Assembly (NCBI RefSeq): GCF_013085255.1
Contig: NZ_JABFCX010000002.1
Coordinates: 1,292,501 to 1,356,500, forward strand
Origin: Parvularcula mediterranea
Lineage (GTDB): Bacteria; Pseudomonadota; Alphaproteobacteria; Caulobacterales; Parvularculaceae
Direction: 5' to 3'
Length of the DNA stretch: 64,000 bases
The notes below the pieces were generated by a model. That model did not search any database. It saw nothing but the letters and a program-made list of their open reading frames with translations, and was not told the origin of the DNA. Shown in pieces: positions 26,766-35,189 of the stretch. How positions within the stretch are numbered: position 1 is the stretch's first letter; each line of letters begins with the position of its first letter. A program made the position numbers and the translations under genes.

Positions 26766-27287
26766 TCAACTCTGACCAAGCCTTGAGGCCACATCGCGCA
26801 GGAGCCGGTCGATGGCTTTATGGTCGTCCTCGGAGAACCCCGAGAAGGCTTCCGCTGCGTCATCCATCCTGACCGTGAAGGCTTCGTCGATGACCCGCTT
26901 CCCCTCATCGGTGAGGGAGACGATGCGCACCCGCCTGTCCTCATCGCTCACCCGCCGGGCGACATAGCCCTGCTTTTCGAGGCGGCCGAGCGCTGCCGTC
27001 ACGGCACCCGAGGAGATCATCACCATGCGGATGAGGTCATTGGGCGTCAGCTCATGGGGCGGGCCTGTGCGCCTCAGCATCCCGAGGATATCGAAGTCGG
27101 TGTAGATCATGCCCGATGGCTTGAGGAGCGCCGCGGCCCTGTCTTCGAGCAGCCTGCCCGCCACGATGATCCGGCACAGGGTCCGCAGGGTATCAGGATC
27201 GATGTCAGGCCGGGCGCGGGAGAAGCTCTCCACCACCTCGTCCACCAAGTCCTGACTGTCTGCTTCGTCCGCCATCTCATCCCGCAT
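26766..27287 (-). CDS. MarR-family transcriptional regulator (divergent to CPBP gene)
   Basis: 173 residues. Core winged-helix: LTPNDLIRMVMISSGAVTAALGRLEKQGYVARRVSDEDRRVRIVSLTDEGKRVIDE (about 85-140), including the wing DRR signature, flanked by dimerisation helices. The divergent intergenic region with the CPBP membrane protein contains two 18-bp palindromes (see those entries), the likely autoregulatory operator. Start ATG at 27287, or ATG at 27275. Inducer unknown. Confidence 0.9.
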   Translation of the reverse strand: MRDEMADEADSQDLVDEVVESFSRARPDIDPDTLRTLCRIIVAGRLLEDRAAALLKPSGMIYTDFDILGMLRRTGPPHELTPNDLIRMVMISSGAVTAALGRLEKQGYVARRVSDEDRRVRIVSLTDEGKRVIDEAFTVRMDDAAEAFSGFSEDDHKAIDRLLRDVASRLGQS

Positions 27288-27312
27288 AGGGCTGCTCGCC
27301 GTGGCTGGTCAT

Positions 27313-27330
27313 TATCTTTGTATCAAGATA
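27313..27330. promoter_or_regulatory. Palindromic operator half-site pair 1 (MarR)
   Basis: TATCTTTGTATCAAGATA is an 18-bp inverted repeat: the outer six bases TATCTT and AAGATA pair perfectly, with mismatches only next to the centre. It lies 26 bases upstream of the marR start, in the divergent promoter region, and is separated by 2 bases from a better palindrome. Confidence 0.75.
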
Positions 27331-27332
27331 TA

Positions 27333-27350
27333 TATCTCGACATCGAGATA
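27333..27350. promoter_or_regulatory. Palindromic operator half-site pair 2 (MarR)
   Basis: TATCTCGACATCGAGATA has perfect 8-bp arms TATCTCGA and TCGAGATA around a CA centre. Its centre is 20 bases from that of the first site, about two helical turns, so two dimers would bind one face of the DNA. It ends 13 bases before the CPBP start codon, overlapping its likely promoter or leader. Confidence 0.85.
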
Positions 27351-27363
27351 ACATGGAGGGGCC

Positions 27364-27990
27364 ATGCTCGCTCAGGAAGCCATCAACACAGCCGTCCAGC
27401 TTGGCATCGTCCTTGTCATTGCCCTCATCGTCTGGGCAATTTTCGGCAGGAAGAAGGCCGGGTACTTCCGCTGGATCGGCCTCATCGCACCGACGGGGCG
27501 CAGCATGCTCTGGGCGCTGGGGCTCTTCGTCCTCATCAAGGCGGTCAGCGGCATCATGTTCCTTGTCCCTGAGCTCAGCCAGGCCGCGAGTGCCGACAAC
27601 ACGGTCGCCGGGCAGATCAGGCAGGAGGGGTGGAGCGGCGAGATCCTGCTCGTCATCCTCCTCGTGGCAGGGATCAAGACGGCTCTGGCCGAGGAGATTT
27701 TCTTTCGCGGGCTCATCGCCAAGCGGCTGATCGGGGCGGCAGGGTTCTGGGCTGGCAATCTCATCCACGCATGTCTCTTTGGCGCGATCCACCTTCTCAT
27801 CTTCGTGGTGCCGGGCGGGCCGGAGCCCAACATGCTCACCGTGCCTGCGTTTCTCCTCATTCCCGGGTTTGCAGGGTTCATGATGGCCTTTGCGAATGAG
27901 CGTCTCGGCAATGGCTCGATCTTCCCCGGATGGCTGATCCACGCGCTTGGAAATGCGATGGCTTATCCGCTTCTCGCATTCGGTCTGTGA
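27364..27990 (+). CDS. CPBP-family intramembrane glutamic endopeptidase
   Basis: 208 residues, about six membrane helices. The family motifs are in place: AEEIFFRGLIAKRL (EExxxR, residues 117-123) and two downstream histidine segments, NLIHACLFGAIHLL and WLIHALGNAM. Members of this CAAX/Abi family cleave transmembrane substrates or have other membrane roles; the substrate is unknown. GGAGGGG lies 5 bases before the ATG. Divergent from a MarR regulator across tandem operators, so it is probably its target gene. Confidence 0.87.
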   Translation: MLAQEAINTAVQLGIVLVIALIVWAIFGRKKAGYFRWIGLIAPTGRSMLWALGLFVLIKAVSGIMFLVPELSQAASADNTVAGQIRQEGWSGEILLVILLVAGIKTALAEEIFFRGLIAKRLIGAAGFWAGNLIHACLFGAIHLLIFVVPGGPEPNMLTVPAFLLIPGFAGFMMAFANERLGNGSIFPGWLIHALGNAMAYPLLAFGL

Positions 27991-28082
27991 TTGCGATTTT
28001 TCCGAGAAAAACCGCTTGCGCCGCCCGCTCCCATTTGCTTTATGCGGGCTTCGCCGCCGATCGGCACCCGGATCGGCATTGA

Positions 28083-28157
28083 GCGGGCGTAGCTCAGGGG
28101 TAGAGCATCACCTTGCCAAGGTGAGGGTCGTGCGTTCGAATCGCATCGCCCGCTCCA
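28083..28157 (+). tRNA. tRNA-Gly (anticodon GCC)
   Basis: Full cloverleaf: acceptor GCGGGCG paired with CGCCCGC, D arm GCTC...GAGC, anticodon stem CACCT/AGGTG with GCC at 28115-28117, T arm GTGCG-TTCGAAT-CGCAT, discriminator U, and an encoded CCA at 28155-28157. It decodes GGC and GGU. Confidence 0.97.
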
Positions 28158-28184
28158 TTTTCCTCCCTTAAGGGGACGACCGAC

Positions 28185-28209
28185 AGGCCAGCCCGGCGCT
28201 GGCCTTTTT
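28185..28209 (+). terminator. Rho-independent terminator after tRNA-Gly
   Basis: Arms AGGCCAGC and GCTGGCCT form an 8-bp stem with a 5-nt loop CCGGC, followed by TTTT and C. It lies 28 bases after the tRNA. Confidence 0.9.
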
Positions 28210-28241
28210 CGTATCTTACCGGCGCTGACGGACGCGGGCAC

Positions 28242-28270
28242 AAAAAAACCCCCGCGCCGGGAGGCGGGGG
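28242..28270 (-). terminator. Rho-independent terminator of the hpd-VOC-fah operon
   Basis: On the minus strand, CCCCCGC and GCGGGGG form a stem with an 8-nt loop, followed by seven T. It lies 29 bases past the fah stop codon. Confidence 0.88.
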
Positions 28271-28298
28271 TCAGTCTCGTGATCAGTAGGCAGAAGAC

Positions 28299-29306
28299 TT
28301 ACGCCTTCTCGACCACCTGATCGATGCGTCCGAAGATCGATTGACCGTCTTCGTTCTGCATTTCGATGGCGACGCGGTCGCCGAAGGACATGAAGGGGGT
28401 TGAGGGTTTGCCGTTCTCGATCGTCTCGATCATGCGAACCTCGGCGATACACGAATAGCCAACGCCGCCATTGCTGACATGCTTGCCGGGGCCACCGTCG
28501 AGCTTGTTGGACACGGTGCCCGAGCCGATGATCGTCCCTGCACTGAGGGGCCGCGACTTGGCCGCGTGGGCGATGAGCTGTCCGAAGTGGAAGGTCATGT
28601 CGGTGCCGGCATGAGCCCGGCCGAAAGCCTCGCCATTATAGTCGACATGGAGCGGCAGGTTCAGCTTGCCGTCCTTCCAGGCGTCGCCGAGCTCGTCAGG
28701 TGTCACCGCACACGGAGTAAAGGCGCTCGATGGTTTCGATTGGAAGAAGCCAAAGCCCTTGGCCAGCTCACCGGGAATGAGGCCGCGAAGGCTGACATCA
28801 TTCACCAGCATGATGAGGCGAACCTTGGACAGGGCGTCCTCCGCGCTGATCCCCATCGGCGTGTCATCGAGCACGATGGCGATCTCGCCTTCCATGTCGA
28901 TGCCCCAGCCCTGGTCCGTCGGCATACGAATGGGTTCACGAGGGCCAAGGAAGCTGTCCGAGCCGCCTTGGTACATCAGCGGATCTTCCCAGAAGCTCTC
29001 AGGCATCTCGGCGTTACGCGCCTTGCGGACGAGCTCTACGTGATTGACGTATGCCGAACCATCCGCCCACTGATAAGCGCGGGGGAGGGGCGAAGCACAC
29101 TCTTCCTGCTTGAACGGGGAGGAGCCGACATCGCCGCTCTCGAGTTTGCGGGAAAGCTCCTCAAGGCGCGGGGAGATGGCGGACCAGTCGTCCAGCGCTG
29201 CCTGCAGGGTCGGTGCGATGGCGCTGGCGTCGGCGTAGCGGCTCAGGTCTTTCGAGACCACGACGAGCTGGCCGTCGCGGCCCTTCTTCAGGCTGGCAAG
29301 TTTCAT
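28299..29306 (-). CDS. fah: Fumarylacetoacetate hydrolase
   Basis: Last step of tyrosine catabolism: splits fumarylacetoacetate to fumarate and acetoacetate. 335 residues; metal-binding Asp/Glu region GWGIDMEGEIAIVLDDTP near residue 130, SLRGLIPGELAKGFGFFQSKPSSAFTPCAVTPDELG-like core (about 170-205) and GSGTVSNKLDGGPG near 268. Belongs to the bacterial FAH subfamily. Start ATG at 29306 with AAGGA upstream. Third gene of the hpd operon, 13 bases after the VOC gene. Confidence 0.94.
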   Translation of the reverse strand: MKLASLKKGRDGQLVVVSKDLSRYADASAIAPTLQAALDDWSAISPRLEELSRKLESGDVGSSPFKQEECASPLPRAYQWADGSAYVNHVELVRKARNAEMPESFWEDPLMYQGGSDSFLGPREPIRMPTDQGWGIDMEGEIAIVLDDTPMGISAEDALSKVRLIMLVNDVSLRGLIPGELAKGFGFFQSKPSSAFTPCAVTPDELGDAWKDGKLNLPLHVDYNGEAFGRAHAGTDMTFHFGQLIAHAAKSRPLSAGTIIGSGTVSNKLDGGPGKHVSNGGVGYSCIAEVRMIETIENGKPSTPFMSFGDRVAIEMQNEDGQSIFGRIDQVVEKA

Positions 29307-29319
29307 TCTTCAGTCCTTA

Positions 29320-29877
29320 TCAGTCGTGTTCGTCACGGGCGGCTTCATGGAGCCACGCGGCATGACGTGGGGCGCGCTTGGTCTGCGACCACTCTTCGAG
29401 CATGTCTGGGGCGACGCGGCGGAGCTCCGTCATCTGTTCTTCCGTACCCGTATCGCAGGCCAGCTCGACGCGGTGGCCATTGGGGTCGAAGAAATAGATC
29501 GACTTGAAGACGCCGTGGTTCGTGGGCCCGAGCACATCGAGCCCGCGGGAAACCGCGCGCTCTTTCGCTTTCAGGAGATCGTCCATCGTCGGCACACGGA
29601 AGGCGATATGCTGCACCCACTCAGGAGTGTTGCGGTCGCGGTCCATGTCCTTCTGCTGGGGAAGCTCGAAGAAGGCGAGGATGTTGCCGTTCCCTGCGTC
29701 GAGGAAAACGTGCATGTACGGATCATAAGCGCCGGTGGAGGGCACATGATCCTCCGCAAACGCCACGTCGAAGGACATGCCCATCACGTCGGTGTAGAAC
29801 TCCACCGTCTCCTTCGCATCGCGGCAGCGATAGGCGACGTGGTGGATACCGGAGAGGGTGAAGCCGGTGTCAGCCAT
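29320..29877 (-). CDS. VOC-family (glyoxalase/extradiol-type) metalloenzyme in the tyrosine operon
   Basis: 185 residues with two beta-alpha-beta-beta-beta modules. Putative metal ligands are His13 (IHHVAYRC), Glu71 (AFFELP), His90 (WVQHIAF) and Glu139 (HRVELAC); their order and spacing match the His-Glu-His-Glu set of glyoxalase I rather than the His-His-Glu of extradiol dioxygenases. It lies between hpd (1-base overlap, TAATG) and fah (13-base gap), in the position where homogentisate dioxygenase or maleylacetoacetate isomerase might be expected. The exact reaction is not established; see the finding. Confidence 0.85.
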   Translation of the reverse strand: MADTGFTLSGIHHVAYRCRDAKETVEFYTDVMGMSFDVAFAEDHVPSTGAYDPYMHVFLDAGNGNILAFFELPQQKDMDRDRNTPEWVQHIAFRVPTMDDLLKAKERAVSRGLDVLGPTNHGVFKSIYFFDPNGHRVELACDTGTEEQMTELRRVAPDMLEEWSQTKRAPRHAAWLHEAARDEHD

Positions 29878-30962
29878 TACGCGCTCTCTTTGACGTTCAG
29901 CACACCGCGGTTGATCTGGTCTCGCTCGATCGATTCGAAAAGGGCCTTGAAGTTGCCTTCGCCAAAGCCGTCATCGCCCTTGCGCTGGATGAACTCGAAG
30001 AAGACCGGGCCGAGCTGGGTCTCCGAGAAGATCTGGAGGAGGAGGCGTGGGCTTCCGCCTTCTGTGGTGCCGTCGAGGAGGATGCCGCGGGCCTTCAGCT
30101 CATCGACCGGCTCGCCATGGTTCGGCAGGCGGCCTTCGAGCATCTCGTAATAGGTTTCGGGCGGCGCGGTCATGAAGGGTATGCCGCGCTCTTTGAGGTT
30201 GTCCCAGCAGGCGATCAGGTCCTGGCAGGAGAAGGCGATGTGCTGGATGCCTTCGCCATTGAACTCGCGCAGGAATTCTTCGATCTGGCCTTTGCCGCCT
30301 TCGCCTTCCTCATTGAGGGGGATACGGATCTTTCCGTCAGGTGCGGTGAGCGCTTTCGAGGTGAGGCCGGTGTACTCGCCTTTGATGTCGAAGAAGCGGA
30401 TCTCTTTGAAGTTGAACAGCTTCTCGTAATAGTCAGCCCAGTAGGCCATGCGGCCCGTGTAGACGTTGTGGGTGAGGTGATCGATGACCTCGAACCCTGC
30501 GCCCTTCGGATTGCGCTCGACGCCTTCGAGATACTCGAAGTCGATGTCGTAGATCGACAGGTCGTCGCCATAGCGGTCGATGAGGTAGATGATGGCGCCG
30601 CCAATGCCGCGGATGGCGGGGAGGCGCAGCTCCATCGGGCCGGTTTTGACCTCGACGGGCTCGGCGCCCTGTTCGATCAGGTAGTCATAGGCCTTGCGGG
30701 CGTCGCGGACGCGGAAGCCCATGCCGCAGGCGGCTGCTCCGTGCTCTCGGGCGAAGAACCATGCGGCGGAGCGGGGCTCGTAATTGGCGATGAGGTTGAT
30801 GTCGCCCTGACGCCAGACATGGACGTCCTTGGTGCGGTGCTTGGCGACTTGCGTGAAGCCCATGGCCTGGAAGACAGGCTCCAGAACGCCTTTTTCAGGG
30901 GCGGAAAATTCAATGAATTCAAAGCCGTCAAGGCCGGCGGGGTTCTCGAAGAGGTCTGCCAT
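29877..30962 (-). CDS. hpd: 4-hydroxyphenylpyruvate dioxygenase
   Basis: Converts 4-hydroxyphenylpyruvate to homogentisate using Fe(II) and O2. Two VOC domains; the catalytic C-terminal one supplies the iron ligands His in [13 protein letters not shown] (about 180), His in [12 protein letters not shown] (about 260) and Glu in [21 protein letters not shown] (about 340), which is the conserved C-terminal motif. I start at the ATG at 30962 ([10 protein letters not shown]), with GGAGCG 6 bases upstream; four extra codons from 30974 are possible. First gene of the operon, divergent from its likely MarR regulator. Confidence 0.96.
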   Translation of the reverse strand: MADLFENPAGLDGFEFIEFSAPEKGVLEPVFQAMGFTQVAKHRTKDVHVWRQGDINLIANYEPRSAAWFFAREHGAAACGMGFRVRDARKAYDYLIEQGAEPVEVKTGPMELRLPAIRGIGGAIIYLIDRYGDDLSIYDIDFEYLEGVERNPKGAGFEVIDHLTHNVYTGRMAYWADYYEKLFNFKEIRFFDIKGEYTGLTSKALTAPDGKIRIPLNEEGEGGKGQIEEFLREFNGEGIQHIAFSCQDLIACWDNLKERGIPFMTAPPETYYEMLEGRLPNHGEPVDELKARGILLDGTTEGGSPRLLLQIFSETQLGPVFFEFIQRKGDDGFGEGNFKALFESIERDQINRGVLNVKESA

Positions 30963-31003
30963 GGGGCGCTCCATTCTTGCCGAGGTGATCGAAATGCCTT
31001 ATC

Positions 31004-31033
31004 GTTGTAATCGGAACCAGTTTCAGTTGCAAC
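31004..31033. promoter_or_regulatory. Imperfect palindrome between hpd and marR, probable operator
   Basis: Arms GTTGTAATCGGAAC (31004-31017) and GTTTCAGTTGCAAC (31020-31033) form a 14-bp inverted repeat with 10 matches around a 2-base centre. It lies in the 88-base divergent region and would place a MarR dimer over both promoters. Confidence 0.65.
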
Positions 31034-31050
31034 CAATCGAGGCAGGCCCG

Positions 31051-31524
31051 ATGGCGCCGCAGACACATCGAAAAGAGAACGCGAGAGCGGCCGATGTGTT
31101 CCGCCTCGATGACAGCTGGGTCTACAAAATCACCGTGCTTGCGGACCTCGTGGCGCGGAAGGTTTCTGCCGTTGTCGCGGAGACGAGCGGGCTCAATCTT
31201 TCCCAGTGGCGGGTGCTGGCTGCCGTGGCCGATGAGCCGGGGCGGACCTCTTCTGAAGTCGTTGCCGTCACGCCGATGGACAAGGCCATTGTATCACGGG
31301 CCGTGCGGGTGCTGATTGATATGGGGCTCCTCCGCCGGGAGGCTTCGCAGGAGGATGGGCGCCGTGCGCATCTTCAGCTGACGGACGAAGGCGAGGCGGT
31401 CTACCGCCGGCTGGTTGAAGCGCTCGACAGGTCGGGCGCTTCGGGGCTTCAGCTTCTGCCGGGCGAGGAGGGGGCGGCCCTCAATGCACGGCTTGATGCG
31501 CTGATCGAGGACTACCAGTCCTAG
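31051..31524 (+). CDS. MarR-family regulator, likely controlling tyrosine catabolism
   Basis: 157 residues. Dimerisation helices (ADVFRLDDSWVYKITVLADLVARK) and winged helix GLNLSQWRVLAAVADEPGRTSSEVVAVTPMDKAIVSRAVRVLIDMGLLRREASQEDGRRAHLQLTDEG, with the DGRR wing. The frame is open from 30829, but the upstream part runs antisense through hpd; the ATG at 31051 is where MarR proteins of this type begin and has GAGGCAGG upstream. Divergent from hpd, resembling HmgR/HpdR-type regulators by position. It overlaps the convergent amn gene by 4 bases. Confidence 0.88.
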   Translation: MAPQTHRKENARAADVFRLDDSWVYKITVLADLVARKVSAVVAETSGLNLSQWRVLAAVADEPGRTSSEVVAVTPMDKAIVSRAVRVLIDMGLLRREASQEDGRRAHLQLTDEGEAVYRRLVEALDRSGASGLQLLPGEEGAALNARLDALIEDYQS

Positions 31525-32987
31525 CGCAGGAGCGGCTCATCGAAGCTGCGCAGCTTCCTTGAATGAAGGGTGCCTTTCTCCGCTTCTGAGCGAAGGAGCT
31601 CCAACGTCCGTATGCCGATCTCCAAGTGTTGGCCGACGCGCTCCTGATAGAAGGCGTTAGCCATGCCGGGTAGCTTGATCTCACCGTGGAGGGGCCTGTC
31701 CGAGACGCAGAGGAGCGTGCCGTAGGGCACCCGGAAGCGGTAACCTGCCGCGGCGATCGTGGCGCTTTCCATATCGATGGCGATGGCCCGGGATTGGTTG
31801 AGGAGGACGGCGAGGTCTTCGAAGCGCAGCTCCCAATTCCTGTCGTCGGTGGTCACAACCGTCCCTGTACGGAGATGTTCCTTCATCTCCTTGCCCTCGA
31901 TGCCCGTGACGTCACTGACGGCCTTGGAAAGCGCTAGCTGCACCTCGGCAATGGTGGGCAGGGGAACCGATGGCGGGAGTGCGTGGTCGAGGACGTGGTC
32001 GTCGCGCAGGTAAGCGTGGGCAAGGACATAGTCGCCGAGGCGCTGGGTCCTGCGAAGGCCGCCGCAATGGCCGATCATCAGCCAGACATGGGGGCGCAAG
32101 ACCGCGAGATGGTCCGTGATCGTCTTGGCGTTGGACGGACCGACGCCTATATTGACGAGGGTGACCCCGCGTTGGCCCTCGCGTACGAGGTGGTAGGCGG
32201 GCATCTGCGGCGGCTTGGCGATGGGATCGCAGCTGGGGATCCCATCAGCTTCAGTAATCCGGCCGCCGGGCTCGACGAGGCGCTCGGCCCGGCCAGCCTT
32301 CACTTCCTCAAGGCCCCATTCAATGAACTCATCGACATAGCGCTGGTAGTTCGTGAACAGAATATAGGGCTGGAAATGCTCAGGCGCCGTCGCGGTGTAG
32401 TGCTTGATCCGGTTGAGAGAATAGTCCGTACGCTCCGCTGTGAAGAGCGAGAGCGGTAGGGGGCCTGAGCGGTCGAGGATGGTCTTGCCATCGACAATGT
32501 CGTCGTTCGTAGAGACGAGGTCCGGAGTGTAGAAGAAGTTCTGAAGGCTGTCGCGCTGCTCCCGGTCGAGCCTGCCGCTAGCGGCTTCGAGCGCGAAGGA
32601 AAGCGGGATCGGCCGGTTCGACAGGCCAACGCGGATCGTCGGCTCGTAGCGTTTGATGATCTTTGTCAGCTGACGGATCAGATATTTCTGGAACAGCGCA
32701 GGGTTGGTCATCGCCGCGCAGAAATCATGGCGCGAGGAGATCTGCCCCAAGGCGAGGCTCGACGTCATGGTCGCCTTCTCCGCCGGGATCTCGACGGTGA
32801 GGGCGGGATAGACCGCGTGGTGGTGATCGTCTTCGGCGAGGGTGCCCGCGGCGAAGTTCTCGAAGCGCTTTTCGAGGACGCCGATCTGTTCCGAGTAAAG
32901 AGCGATGAGCCTGTCGACAGCCTCTTCAGGCGTTTTGACCACGATCCCGTCGATGATGCTGAGGGGTTTCGTGGCGTCGCTCTTCAT
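31521..32987 (-). CDS. amn: AMP nucleosidase
   Basis: Hydrolyses AMP to adenine and ribose 5-phosphate, for purine salvage and adenylate balance. 488 residues; an N-terminal domain (about 1-180) and the C-terminal phosphorylase-like domain with GVTLVNIGVGPSNAKTITDHLAVLRPHVWLMIGHCGGLR at about 275-313 and AIAIDMESATIAAAGYRFRVPYGTLLCVSD, the substrate-binding DMESA motif (about 430). Start ATG at 32987. It precedes no partner on the strand but follows the OYE gene by 19 bases, so it may be in that transcript. Confidence 0.95.
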   Translation of the reverse strand: MKSDATKPLSIIDGIVVKTPEEAVDRLIALYSEQIGVLEKRFENFAAGTLAEDDHHHAVYPALTVEIPAEKATMTSSLALGQISSRHDFCAAMTNPALFQKYLIRQLTKIIKRYEPTIRVGLSNRPIPLSFALEAASGRLDREQRDSLQNFFYTPDLVSTNDDIVDGKTILDRSGPLPLSLFTAERTDYSLNRIKHYTATAPEHFQPYILFTNYQRYVDEFIEWGLEEVKAGRAERLVEPGGRITEADGIPSCDPIAKPPQMPAYHLVREGQRGVTLVNIGVGPSNAKTITDHLAVLRPHVWLMIGHCGGLRRTQRLGDYVLAHAYLRDDHVLDHALPPSVPLPTIAEVQLALSKAVSDVTGIEGKEMKEHLRTGTVVTTDDRNWELRFEDLAVLLNQSRAIAIDMESATIAAAGYRFRVPYGTLLCVSDRPLHGEIKLPGMANAFYQERVGQHLEIGIRTLELLRSEAEKGTLHSRKLRSFDEPLLR

Positions 32988-33006
32988 GGCTTGTCTCTCT
33001 TCTCGG

Positions 33007-34293
33007 TCAGTTCAGATTTCGCGCCTTCTTGGCCATCCGGCGCTGTCCTTTCAAGAAGGCACCCAAAAGCCCCATTTCCGTTTGGGGTTCGAGGTCGTTC
33101 GCGAGCCGGTCGATGTTCTCGTAGAAGAACGCCATGATCGCAAAGCCGTTGAGGGCCTTTAGGAACTTGATGGGCGAGCGGGGGCCAAAGAGCCCGGGGC
33201 CAAGCGCCAGCGTCTTGTCGTAGGAGGGAAGCTCGGCGATCTCGCCGTCGATGATCTTGTGGGGCGCGTCGGGCATGACGCAGAGCGGGCGCGCGAGCCC
33301 GATGACGTCGCAAGCGTCGGTGTTGAGGGCCTCGTTCATGCCCTCGGCGGTCCTGAAGCCGCCTGTGACCATGAGCGGGATGGCGCTGCGCTCACGCACC
33401 GCGCGGGCAAACTCAAGGAAGTAGGCCTCGCGCTTCTTGGTGCTCTCGGCTTTGCCTTCCTCGTAGCGCTTCTCCATGCCTTCGAGGTCCATCATCGCTG
33501 GCTGCTCGTAGCTGCCGCCGGAGATCTCGAGGAGGTCGACACCGCGATCCTCGAGCCACTCGATGATCTGAAGGCTTTCCTCCGTCGTCAGACCGCCTTT
33601 TTGGAAGTCCGAGGAGTTGAGCTTCACCGAGAGGATGAAATCCTCGGGCAGCTCGGCGCGGATGCGCTCGCAGATATGGAGGAGCGGGCGGGCCCGGTTC
33701 TCGAGCCTGCCGCCATATCGGTCCGACCGCTTGTTGGTCAGGGGGCTGATGAAGCTCGACAGGAGGTAGCCGTGGGCTGCGTGGATCTGGACGCCGTTGA
33801 AGCCTGCCTCGGAGCAGACGTGGGCTGCCTGCACGAAGCGGCCCATCATGTCGTCGATCTGCGCCGAGGTCATGGAGCGGGGCTGGCCGAACTGCTCACC
33901 GGGGAGGGCGACCTTGATCCCCGACGGCGCGAGGGGAGCGGGGTTCACCACTTTGGGGGTCTGGCGGCCGGCATGGCTGAGCTGCGCGATCGCGCGGCAG
34001 CCGCCGGTCTGCATCGCCTGGGCGAGGGCCCTGAACCATTTCAGCGTCGGATCGCCGGGCTTGGAGCTGATGGCGATGTTGCCCGGATGCTCAAGGTGAC
34101 GGCGGTCGACAATCACGTTGCCGGTGATGAGGAGCCCTGCGCCGCCCTCTGCCCAGCGCTTGTAAAGCGTCACGTGGCGGTCGTTCGGAAGGAGGTCGGC
34201 GTCGGCCTGATGCTCCGTCATCGCAGCCTTGGCGATGCGGTTCTTGAGGCTCACGCCGCAGGGCAGCCGGAAGCGGTCTTCAATCGTCGTCAC
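33007..34293 (-). CDS. NADH:flavin oxidoreductase of the Old Yellow Enzyme family
   Basis: An FMN barrel enzyme, probably an ene-reductase of electrophilic alkenes or related substrates. 428 residues; the FMN-binding start RFRLPCGVSLKNRIAKAAMTEHQAD, the catalytic GFNGVQIHAAHGYLLSSFISP near residue 172 with the usual HxAH/HxxH proton relay, SDRYGGRLENRARPL, and a C-terminal GGFRTAEGMNEAL. It has no extra iron-sulfur module, so it is not of the 2,4-dienoyl-CoA reductase fusion type. Its ATG overlaps the fghA stop (ATGA), linking it to the formaldehyde genes. Confidence 0.92.
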   Translation of the reverse strand: MTTIEDRFRLPCGVSLKNRIAKAAMTEHQADADLLPNDRHVTLYKRWAEGGAGLLITGNVIVDRRHLEHPGNIAISSKPGDPTLKWFRALAQAMQTGGCRAIAQLSHAGRQTPKVVNPAPLAPSGIKVALPGEQFGQPRSMTSAQIDDMMGRFVQAAHVCSEAGFNGVQIHAAHGYLLSSFISPLTNKRSDRYGGRLENRARPLLHICERIRAELPEDFILSVKLNSSDFQKGGLTTEESLQIIEWLEDRGVDLLEISGGSYEQPAMMDLEGMEKRYEEGKAESTKKREAYFLEFARAVRERSAIPLMVTGGFRTAEGMNEALNTDACDVIGLARPLCVMPDAPHKIIDGEIAELPSYDKTLALGPGLFGPRSPIKFLKALNGFAIMAFFYENIDRLANDLEPQTEMGLLGAFLKGQRRMAKKARNLN

Positions 34294-35123
34294 GCGGTCA
34301 GGCCTTCCATGTGGTGGCGGAGGTGGTCATCCATGAAAGTGGAGATGAAGTAGTAGCTATGATCATAACCTGCCTGACGACGAAGGGCATAAGCCTGTCC
34401 TGAAGTCTGGCAGGCATCCTCGAAGATACCGTGAAGAAGTTGCTCTGAGAGAAACGGATCATCGAGGCCCTGATCGATGAGGATCTCAGCCTCCGAGGGC
34501 TGTTTCAGGGCGAGGATGGCGCTGTCGTACTGGGCCCAACTTGCGTTGTCCGAGCCGAGGTAGGCGGTGAACGCCTTCTGACCCCAGGGGCACTGGCTAG
34601 GTGCAGTGATGGGAGCGAAGGCTGAGCAGGTCCGGTAGAGCTCGGGGTGCTTGAGGTGGAGGCTGATGGCACCGTGACCGCCCATGGAGTGGCCGAAGAT
34701 GCCTTGGCGGTCTTTGGCGATGGGGAAGCTCTCAGTCACGAGGGCTTGCAGCTCTTCGGTAATGTAGCGGTCCATCTGGAAATGCTGGGACCAGGGCTCT
34801 TGGGTGGCGGTCAGGTAGAAGCCTGCGCCTTGGCCGAGGTCGTAGGCTTCGTCGTCGGGGACGCCTTCGCCTCTGGGTGAGGTGTCCGGCGCGATGATGG
34901 CGCAGCCTCTGGCGGCAGCGGCTTTCAGGACGCCGCCTTTTTCCATGACGTTGGACCAGTTGCAGGTGAGCCCTGACAGGTACCAGAGGCAGGGCACGTC
35001 GGCTTTCTCGGCCTCGCGGGGGAGGAAGACCGCGAAGCGCATCGTGGTGCCGGTGACGGCGCTCTCATGGTCGAAAACCTCGAGCGTGCCGCCGTGGCTG
35101 CGGTGCTTTTCGACTGACTGCAT
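34290..35123 (-). CDS. fghA: S-formylglutathione hydrolase
   Basis: Hydrolyses S-formylglutathione to formate and glutathione, the second step of glutathione-dependent formaldehyde detoxification. 277 residues; catalytic Ser in IFGHSMGGHGAISL near residue 148, and the family start SHGGTLEVFDHESAVTGTTMRFAVFLP. The family partner frmA lies 2.4 kb upstream on the same strand rather than next to it. Start ATG at 35123. Its stop overlaps the OYE gene start. Confidence 0.95.
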   Translation of the reverse strand: MQSVEKHRSHGGTLEVFDHESAVTGTTMRFAVFLPREAEKADVPCLWYLSGLTCNWSNVMEKGGVLKAAAARGCAIIAPDTSPRGEGVPDDEAYDLGQGAGFYLTATQEPWSQHFQMDRYITEELQALVTESFPIAKDRQGIFGHSMGGHGAISLHLKHPELYRTCSAFAPITAPSQCPWGQKAFTAYLGSDNASWAQYDSAILALKQPSEAEILIDQGLDDPFLSEQLLHGIFEDACQTSGQAYALRRQAGYDHSYYFISTFMDDHLRHHMEGLTA

Positions 35124-35189
35124 GGCCCGGCTCCTCCCGCAATAGGCGAAAGCTTAGGTTGCGGAGTGCGCCATTGGGGTCAAGCGGGG

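Noticed and set aside
29320-29877. The VOC protein as a plain homogentisate extradiol dioxygenase
   Set aside because: The visible ligand set has an additional Glu and matches glyoxalase I geometry; kept only as an alternative within the finding.
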